Assembly: GCA_963969345.1 (NCBI GenBank)
Contig: OZ017766.1
Coordinates: forward strand, 11,532,001-11,596,000
Reading direction: 5' to 3'
Length of the DNA stretch: 64,000 bases
Source of the DNA: Turbatrix aceti
Taxonomy: Eukaryota; Nematoda; Chromadorea; Rhabditida; Panagrolaimidae
Every line of letters starts with the position of its first letter. Positions within the stretch are counted from its first letter, which is position 1. Both the position numbers and the translations under genes were made by a program. This document shows, piece after piece, positions 57,072 through 64,000 of this stretch. The notes beneath the pieces were generated by a model, which worked only from the letters and a program-made list of their open reading frames with translations, searched no databases and was not told the origin of the DNA.

Positions 57072-57271
57072 NNNNNNNNNNNNNNNNNNNNNNNNNNNNN
57101 NNNNNNNNNNNNNNNNNNNNNNNNNNNNNNNNNNNNNNNNNNNNNNNNNNNNNNNNNNNNNNNNNNNNNNNNNNNNNNNNNNNNNNNNNNNNNNNNNNNN
57201 NNNNNNNNNNNNNNNNNNNNNNNNNNNNNNNNNNNNNNNNNNNNNNNNNNNNNNNNNNNNNNNNNNNNNNN
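57072..57271. other. Assembly gap (200 N)
   Basis: Exactly 200 N, so probably a placeholder length. Repeats lie on both sides: a GATCAG tract on the left and one arm of an inverted repeat on the right. Confidence 0.95.
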
Positions 57272-57680
57272 TATTTTGGTATGAATAAGTATGCAAAAGC
57301 TGAGACATGGCACAACGACAGCATTCGAGAACGGGTTCGAAACAGATTTCAAGCTTAAAACATTGGAGAAAAAATGATAGTTTCAGGATTCTCACAGCGA
57401 AAATAAGCGAAGAAGTTTCTCAAAACACAGATTTGTGCTTATAGCACAAATCCATTGCAATGGTGAATATCAGCTTATACCATTGAAGATAAAGGTATAC
57501 TTTTTGGGATTAAGGACGTCTATGCTTGTTTTTACCGTAAAAACAGAGAAACGATCACTTTTCAACAAATCTTTCAAAGCGCGCGCACACTTTCAAGCTT
57601 GTTATCTGTTTCGCACCCGTTCTCGAATACTGTCGTTGTGCCATGGTTCTGCTTTTGCATACTTATTCATACCAACATAA
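57272..57680. repeat. Inverted repeat next to the gap
   Basis: GGTATGAATAAGTATGCAAA and CGAGAACGGGTTCGAAACAG at 57278-57350 recur as complements at 57600-57680. The spacer is about 240 bases. The left arm begins at the gap, so the true element end may be missing. Confidence 0.75.
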
Positions 57681-57785
57681 TGAAGAAATGTATAAAGCGT
57701 TTTTAAAAAAATCATGGAATTTCGGTTAGTTATGGCATGTTAAAGTATAAATGCCTGCAGCACTGCGCAAAATAATGCAACAAAG

Positions 57786-57895
57786 AGCGCGAGTGGCTTA
57801 AAACAATCTTTGGGACATGCCCGAGCCTACCGAAGTGACCGTAAGCAAAAAACTCTATTACGGGCTTCAGGGCGATTTTTTGAACATGACTCAAT
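57786..57895. mobile_element. Partial copy of the MTR-intron foldback family
   Basis: It has GAGTGGCTTAAAACAATCTT, TGGGACATGCCCGAGCCTAC and TCTATTACGGGCTTCAGGGC, matching 7295-7390 in the right arm of the element at 6.5-7.5 kb. Confidence 0.85.
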
Positions 57896-58248
57896 TTTTT
57901 TTGTTATTACTTTTTCGAGTTCTAGCAAGATTTTTTTTCCACTTTTTGCGGTTCCTTCTAATTTTTTTCTTCCATAATTTTTTAACCATTTTCTGATTGA
58001 AAAAAAATTGCAAAAAAAGTGATTTTTCGTTGTAAAATCCTTCAAAAAACAGCAGTACTTTCAAAGTCGTTGTGAGACCACAGAAAAAAGTTATGTGTTT
58101 TGAGGGCAAAAATCGTATCAAAAACCGTCTCTCGCGTGCAACGTAACATGTTTCACTAATTTTTTTTTGAATCCTAGCACGATTTTGTTCATACTTACTT
58201 TTACCATTTTTCTTCCAATTTTTTTCAACCATTTTTGCTCTCTTCCAG

Positions 58249-59914
58249 GATTTGCAAATATCTGTAAAATCCTCCTCGACGCCGGAGCTCGACCGCATGC
58301 CGTCAACAAGATCGGCAAGACCGCCGGTGAACTCGCAGCTTTTGTAAGCCAGCACGAATGTGTATCCGTCATTTCTTCGCACATCGCGATCCACGAGGTC
58401 GATCGCATCCTTCATCCACAGGGTGATAAATCCGAGTTTATCTATCCCGAGGTTTTGGTTAATTTTCTGCACATTCTGGCCAAGACCCACGAAGTACACC
58501 CCGTTCATATCATTTATACCGTTGCGAACAACGAAGAGGTGCTGGCGTACAGGAAGAAGGTACTGCACGTCATTGATACGCTTTTTGAAAGACAGCTTCG
58601 GTCGAAGGAACCTGATGAAGTAAGTTTTGAGAAAACATTGGGTTAAAAAAAAGGGGGGTTTGGCCTAAATTACGGTAGAAAGAGTTAAAAGTGTCATTTA
58701 CCTTTAGTTTACGGTAGAACAGTTACGATATGTAACTTTAGGACAAAAAAACAGGGTCTTGCCACGGAAAATCGTAATTTTCGTTCCGAGACCATTGGGC
58801 ATGAAAAAAATGTTTATATCTACAAAAACTGTTACAAATGTTATTTACGGTCAGTTTACGGTACAAAAGTTACGATATGCAACTTTAGTCGGTAAAAACA
58901 GGGTCTCACCACGAAAATTGTAAATTTCGTTTCGAGACCATTTAATGTGAAAAAAAAGTTTAAATCTACAAAAACGGTTACCAATGTTATTTAAGGGCAG
59001 TTTACGGTAGAAAAGTTACGATATGGAATTTTAGTCCAAAAAATCAGGTTTTCGCCGCGAAAATCGTAATTTTCATGCCGAGACCAAAAAAAAACAGGGT
59101 CTCGCCACGAAAATCGTCATTTTCATGCCGAGACCAAAAAAAACAGAGTCTCGCCACGAAAATCGTCATTTTCATGCCGAGACCAAAAAAAACTGGGTCT
59201 CGCCACGAAAATCATAATTTTCGTTCCGAGATTATTTGGTGCGTTTTTCAAATCTTTCGCATTTTTCCCGTTGAAAAATCCAATATTCTCCCATTTCAGA
59301 CCCAAGCAATCAAATTATGGATTATTCTCTGCACACTCCGAGAAACGCTCAAATTTCTGGACGCATCTCTCCAAGATCCGAGTCCCCGAGGCGACAGTCC
59401 TCAGCCAAAATCCCCAAAAGATCTCATGCTCACCTACGCACGCAAATTGCTACTCCAGAAGCCCGCTGATCCAATTCGCATGAATCTGGAAGTTTTTTTG
59501 CGTCAAACAATCAGGGGATTTCCGTATCCGAATAGCATGCTGCATCAGACGCTTGTCAAGTCCCTATCCAAGACTTCCATCAACAAAAGCTCATCTTGCT
59601 ACAAAATTATCCTACACGGACTTTTTGGGCCTCGTTTTGCGGAATCTTCAAAATTTTGTGCAACTTGCGGCATTCCAAATGCCAAAAAATGTTGTTCCAA
59701 GTGTCAGGTATGTTTTGTTTTAAAAATATTTTTTGTAAACAAATTTTTTTTGCAGACCCCATACTGCGGCGGAGATTGCCAGAAATTTGACTGGTTTACG
59801 CATAAAACATGCTGCGAAGCTTTGGCAGCGATGCCGACCGAAGAGGCGTCGTCATTCATTGAACTCACCGAAGAAAGTCTTCAACAAATGGGCATTTCGG
59901 CGCCGGAAACATGA
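58249..59914 (+). CDS. ANKMY2: ANKMY2-like ankyrin-repeat and MYND-finger protein (5' part missing)
   Basis: Exons 58249-58619, 59300-59707 and 59756-59914 are in frame, and the first begins after a TTCCAG acceptor in mid-codon, so at least one upstream exon is missing. The visible N-terminus is the end of an ankyrin repeat (ICKILLDAGARPHAVNKIG), then KTAGELAAFVSQHECVSVIS. The MYND zinc finger closes the protein: FCATCGIPNAKKCCSKC, then YCGGDCQKFDWFTHKTCC, with all C/H positions present. ANKMY2 in vertebrates works with FKBP38 and ciliary adenylyl cyclase trafficking; the function here is inferred. The first visible intron is full of GGTCTCG repeats. The missing exons may lie in the 57072-57271 gap, whose true length is unknown. 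Confidence 0.88.
58690..59235 (+). repeat. Tandem GGTCTCG-hairpin repeats in ANKMY2 intron
   Basis: From 58690 to 59080 a unit of about 115 bases (CAGTTTACGGTAGAAAAGTT, then AACAGGGTCTCGCCACGAAAA, then a CGAGACC end) occurs three times. From 59083 to 59230 a shorter unit of about 50 bases repeats three to four times (GGGTCTCGCCACGAAAATCG, then TTTTCATGCCGAGACC). GGTCTCG...CGAGACC makes each unit a hairpin. Confidence 0.85.
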
Positions 59915-60437
59915 TTCCATGCATATATTTTTTTTGTATACCTTTTTGTGCAAAATATTGAAATTTGTGTATTTTTATCGATTGATAAAGTCTAGTCAAG
60001 ATTTGGACTGTTTTTACGGTGAAAAAGCGTCTTTTTTCGCAAAAAAAAGTATTTTTTGTGTCGGTGACTGGAAAATTGGGAAAAACGATAATAGCAAGTA
60101 TGAACGAAATCGTGCCAGGATCCAAAAAAATTAGTGAAAAATGTTACGTTGCACGCGTGAGACGATTTTTGATACGGTTTTTGCTCTCGAAAAAACATCA
60201 CTTTTTTCTTTGGTCTTACAATGAATTTGAAAGTACTGCTTTTTTTGAAGGATTTTACAACGAAAAATCATCTCAAAAAACAATGTTTACGGTTGTGTCT
60301 ATCTTTTTTTAGAAAAAATGTGAAAATTGTTTCTTTTACGGTCGTAATCGTTTACGGTCGTGCCAATCATTTTTTGTCAAAAAAACCATGCATTGGATCG
60401 CACCCACCTATTTTTCATTTTTTTCCAGAAATCAAAG
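59915..60437. other. ANKMY2-PRMT7 intergenic region
   Basis: About 520 bases with no gene. GGATCCAAAAAAATTAGTGA and the following 120 bases resemble the complement of 58020-58190, so it is part of a dispersed inverted repeat on both sides of ANKMY2. A TTTTCCAG acceptor ends at 60428, nine bases before the PRMT7 start; SL trans-splicing, possibly downstream in an operon, is plausible. Confidence 0.55.
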
Positions 60438-63400
60438 ATGAAACCCGCTCCAGACCATCCCTACCGGTATGAACTCTTTAATTCGACCACAAAATCCATG
60501 GACGAACGAATCGTAGACCCATCTGACTGCGAAGATACCGACGAAGTCATCCAGATTGCCCGTTCTAATTTTGGTGACATGATTTATGATTTTGACCGTA
60601 ATGACCGCTTTGAAGCTGGCCTCGCCCATCACCTGTCCTCCCTACCACCCGGTACGGCATCCGTCGTCGATATTGGCACTGGCACCGGTCTGCTCTCTCT
60701 GATGGCTGCTCGCCTCGGTGCAAAACGGGTCACCGCGGTTGAAATGTTCTTACCCATGGCCCGGACTGCCGAACAGGTAATTGCAAGCAATGGCCTGAGT
60801 GATCGTATTCGCGTTATTGCCGGACGATCCACAGACATTGATTACGACCCTGCCCAGACCAAAGCCGATGTCATCGTCGCAGAAGTCTTCGACACCGAGC
60901 TTATCGGCGAGGGAGCCCTGAGAACGTTCAAATCCGGCCTACCTGTTTTTGGCAAGCCTGGATGTTGTGTCGTCCCGGCCACTGGGACCATTTGGGTCTG
61001 CCCAGTGGCGAGTGACAGACTGCAGGATTTCCGCAGGCTTCCGAAGGTCCTCGGCGACGTGGCAAGCACAAGTTGTCCGGGAACAGCGGCTGTTTTTGAT
61101 CTGCAATTGGGCGAAATTGATTCTTCGTGGTTTACGGTACTCGCGGATCCGATTGTTGCTTTCAGGTTGGTTTTTTGGAACTGCAAAAAAAGAACCACAA
61201 AATAGGTCAAGAAATATCAGAAAACAAAAGTGGGCCAAAAAATAAAAGCAAACGAAAATGAAAAAGGAAAAGTTTATATTTTTCTCGCAGCGAAAATTGT
61301 CTTGCAGCGAAAATCAAAGTTTTCTTTGCGAACTTTTTTCATTTTGTTTTTCTTTCGTTTCGAGACCATTTTCGTTGTACTTTTCGAAAACAACGTTTTT
61401 GTTGTCCATATTTTTTTGATGTTTTTCAGTCAATTTTTTTTCGCTTTGAGACCATTTTTTACGTTTTTCTAAATTCAAACTTTTTTCAGTTTTGATTTTG
61501 AAAATCCCGCTACCATTCACTTCAATGAAAGCTTTAATCGTCAAATCGTCCTCAAATCTTCTTCTCGCGCATCATCTCTCCACACTTTTGATACCCTTCT
61601 CATGTGGTGGGACATTGACATGGACGGTACTGGTACGGGCAATGTCATTTCTACCGTACCCCCACAATTTTCGTCAAAAGCTGTCTGGCGTGATCACTGG
61701 ATGCAGGCTATCTACTACCTGCCAGAACCTGTAACTGGCCTAGTTCCCGGCGATGTCGTAAATCTACGCTGCAGTCACGATGAATTCAGTCTGTGGTTTT
61801 CGGCCGGAAAGACCGAAAAACCAGAATCCGGGCCGGCGTTTTGCACCTGTGGAATCCACTGTGCTTTGTCGAGAGTTGACATTTATCGACTCAACGAAGT
61901 CGACAGAAATGAGGAATTCAAGGAACAAATTCGGAAGGTTGGCTTTGGTCTTGCGATTAAAATCTAAAAAAAAACGGTCTTTGTATAAGAATACAGCAAA
62001 GTTCAACGTAACATAATTCACCGAATTTTTCTGTTATTATTTTTTTGAATTCTGGCACGATTTTGGGGTTTCGTTTATGAATGTTTTTCTTCACAACTTT
62101 TTTCCATTTTTTATTTTTTAAAACAAATAACAACGTGATTGTAGCTGCGTCATTTTTTGTGTAAAAAAATTTTTTTTCGTGGTAAAAGCCTTTACAAAAA
62201 AAACAGTGTTTTTAAAATTGTTGTAACTGTTTCTTCTCATTTTTTCCAATAATTTTTTTTATCAATTTCCGATTTTTTGAAAAAAAAACATTGACACGAC
62301 CGTATTTTATTTATTTATGTGAATATTGCAAAGAATACAATTTTTTGTTATAAAACCCTGATTTTCAGGTCTCTTCAAACAAAAAAGTGATCACCCTCGG
62401 CGAAGGCTCTCTGATTGCCCTCTACGCGACAGAATCCGCTAGCCACGTCACCGCCGTCGAAGAATGCCCCCAGATGCGAAATGTTCTGCGAGAAGTCATC
62501 ACTTCCAAGGGTCTGGAAACCATCCTGGACGTTGTGGCCAGCCTTGACGATGTCTCCGTGGCCTCCGTTGACGGTGCTTTGCTATTGTCTGAACCCTTTT
62601 TTTCAACTCAGGTTTTGCCATGGCAGTCTGCGTGCCGATTCAGAAGCCTTGTTTTTGAGGCTCGAAATCGTGGTGCTGTTTTGGACGCTTTTCCTAAGGT
62701 TTGTTTTTTTTGGGTAACAAACATTAATTTTTATCCTAATTAAAATTAATCAGTAAAATGTTTTTTACACATTTTTTTAAGAATTAAAAAATAAATTTTT
62801 GAATAATATTAAAGTTGTTTTTGAAAATGAAAATTGTTTTATAATAATTTTTTTTTCAAAACTTTTTTTGAGAAAACAATAAAAAAATTTTTTTTAAATG
62901 ATTATTTTTTGAGAAAAAATTATTAAAATTTTTTTTTAGAAAATGCTCCTGAAATGTGCCCCCTACAAATTCGACCACCTCTGGAAGATCGCAGCTCCCG
63001 TAGGAACCATCAGTGGATTCGACCTGAGCGATTTTGATCGTCTATGCCAAGTGAGCACCTTTTTTTTCTTTTTTGATACTTTTTATCCCACTCAAAATCC
63101 CATTTTAGACAGCCCGATCCATAGCCGATCCCGTCATCGAGCAGCACTCCCTTTACGAGTATCCAGGCATCGTAACGGGCGATACAGTTGTTGTTGCTGA
63201 GATTCAAACTACGGTAGACTCTTTACCTGGCGAAAAGGTAGTCAAAATCTCGTCAACCATATCCGGTACAAATGGCATTGTTTTTTGGATGGATTATGAC
63301 ATGGAGGTAGTAGTTTCACAGACGACTGGGCCCTTCGATGGAAAGTTGATGGTTGGAAAGAAAGCTGCATGGAAACCAGGCTACAAGCAGGGGGTCTACT

Positions 63401-63513
63401 TTCTTCCACTCGACATTATTCATGCTGCTGGGGCTAACAATCTGGTCAGCGGAAGAATTTTGGTCTCTCCTAACGAAGATGGTACGGATTTGGATTTTCA
63501 ATTTGCGTTCTGA
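60438..63513 (+). CDS. PRMT7: Protein arginine N-methyltransferase 7
   Basis: It transfers methyl groups from S-adenosylmethionine to arginine in proteins, giving monomethylarginine (type III). Exons 60438-61165, 61490-61937, 62369-62698, 62940-63050 and 63109-63513 join in frame to 673 residues; the family is about 650-690. It has the duplicated methyltransferase architecture. The N-terminal half has motif I (VVDIGTGTGLLSLMAAR), the post-I Glu (TAVEMFLPMA) and the double-E loop region (VAEVFDTELIGEGAL), as in PRMT7. The second half is a degenerate repeat (VITLGEGSLIALYATESASH; ALLLSEPFFSTQ) without a full SAM-binding motif, as usual. AATAAA at 63567-63572. Start chosen at the first ATG after the acceptor. 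Confidence 0.95.
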
Positions 63514-63909
63514 ACTTTTTGAGGGGATACTATGTTGTGTTGTTGAGTTTTTTGATTGAAACATGAATAAATTTACTGAATTGAAACATTTTCAGGTTTT
63601 CATCGTTTACGTATGACACGTAGTGACCTTTGAAGCGTCACCAAACATTTCCATAGCTTTCTTATACATTTTAGTAGCTTTGATGTCTACGTAGGGCATC
63701 TACGTAGGGTACGTAGGGGACCTTCGAAGGTGCTATAATTCGTTTTTTTATATCGACAAACTGCGCAGGAATTAATGAATTTTCGTCCAAAAAATACGGT
63801 TTTATGTTTTCTGCACAATTTATCGAAACACAATCAATCAATCATTTATTCTTTTTCGTACTAGCACGTCTACATAAGTTAGTTATCGAAATACAAATTA
63901 GAACCAAAA
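63514..63909. other. PRMT7 3' flank with palindromic CTACGTAG / CCTTCGAAGG motif
   Basis: The PRMT7 3' UTR is followed at 63683-63735 by CTACGTAGGG repeats and GGACCTTCGAAGGTGC. A related stretch occurs at 56824-56860. Otherwise AT-rich and gene-free. Confidence 0.55.
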
Positions 63910-63913
63910 ACAG

Positions 63914-64000
63914 TCAAGCCAGAAAAATGAGAGCAATCAAAATGAGGCACCAGAAGGGAGAATAAGAATTGGCAGCGCCTAGCCAGTTTGAATAGTATTC
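63914..64000 (-). CDS. Partial copy of the type I membrane protein gene (last exon, runs off the window)
   Basis: From about 63880 to the window end the sequence is almost identical to 50477-50597, which is the 3' UTR and end of the last exon of the 601-residue gene. Only a few bases differ (GGCAGCGCCTAG versus GGCAGCATCTAG gives one codon change). The encoded C-terminus (SPFWCLILIALIFLA) is intact. Either a recent tandem paralog or a haplotype duplicate in the assembly; the gene body lies beyond the window. Confidence 0.82.
   Translation of the reverse strand, partial: EYYSNWLGAANSYSPFWCLILIALIFLA

Larger units (their letters stand above)
56485..58248. other. Repeat-rich, gapped region upstream of ANKMY2
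   Basis: It contains a GATCTG element running into a 200-N gap, an inverted repeat at 57284-57680, and a fragment of the MTR-intron foldback family at 57786-57895. The missing 5' exons of ANKMY2 should lie here or in the gap; I see no ankyrin-coding sequence in the readable part. Confidence 0.55.

Noticed and set aside
1..64000. Bacterial contamination or horizontally acquired genes
   Set aside because: All recognised genes are spliced metazoan families with consistent intron signals; none looks bacterial.

Overview
This is a eukaryotic nuclear contig, most likely from a nematode and probably a rhabditid. The gene set matches a small metazoan: MTR, SLC12A9, RBPJ/LAG-1, ELOVL, RPS3, a Cys-loop channel, NPC2, ANKMY2 and PRMT7. 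A multi-exon orphan 7TM receptor resembles nematode chemoreceptors. Almost every 3' splice site reads TTTTCAG or TTTTTAG. Several genes have such an acceptor 0-15 bases before the start codon, as expected for spliced-leader trans-splicing. The species cannot be named from the sequence. Gene models below were joined by hand and their reading frames close exactly, but no transcript evidence was available.

Layout. 1.8-11.8 kb: 12-exon methionine synthase (+) with long repeat-filled introns and an unidentified antisense coding exon inside intron 6. 12.5-14.7 kb: phospholipid phosphatase (+), with a MITE directly before its start codon and two initiator tRNA-Met genes in intron 1. 15.0-17.4 kb: 7TM receptor (-) whose second exon is split by a MITE. 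18.4-24.6 kb: SLC12A9-type cation-chloride cotransporter family member (-). 26.2-31.0 kb: large Q/P-rich nuclear protein (+). 31-36.5 kb: gene-poor. 36.5-37.8 kb: ELOVL elongase (+), convergent with RPS3 (-, 38.0-38.7 kb), which is divergent from a CSL transcription factor (+, 39.0-42.9 kb). 45.1-47.1 kb: amino acid transporter (+), convergent with a Cys-loop channel subunit (-, 47.2-48.8 kb). 50.5-54.9 kb: an unrecognised type I membrane protein (-), with part of a second copy at the right edge. 55.9-56.5 kb: NPC2/ML-domain protein (-). 58.2-59.9 kb: ANKMY2 (+) lacking its 5' end. 60.4-63.5 kb: PRMT7 (+). Two 200-N assembly gaps lie at 39721-39920 and 57072-57271.

The genes are mostly unrelated housekeeping or membrane-protein genes. 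The only biochemical link is indirect: methionine synthase feeds the S-adenosylmethionine pool that PRMT7 uses.

The unusual biology is in the non-coding part. A roughly 52-bp repeat unit with a GTAAC/GTTAC inverted pair forms at least 16 arrays, all in the left 36.5 kb, and some arrays look like copies of one another. A second group consists of hAT-like MITEs with 8-bp target-site duplications and low-complexity palindromic cores. One of these sits inside a receptor coding exon and another abuts a start codon. Several near-complete foldback (hairpin) elements are also present, including a 1.64-kb one flanked by TTAA.
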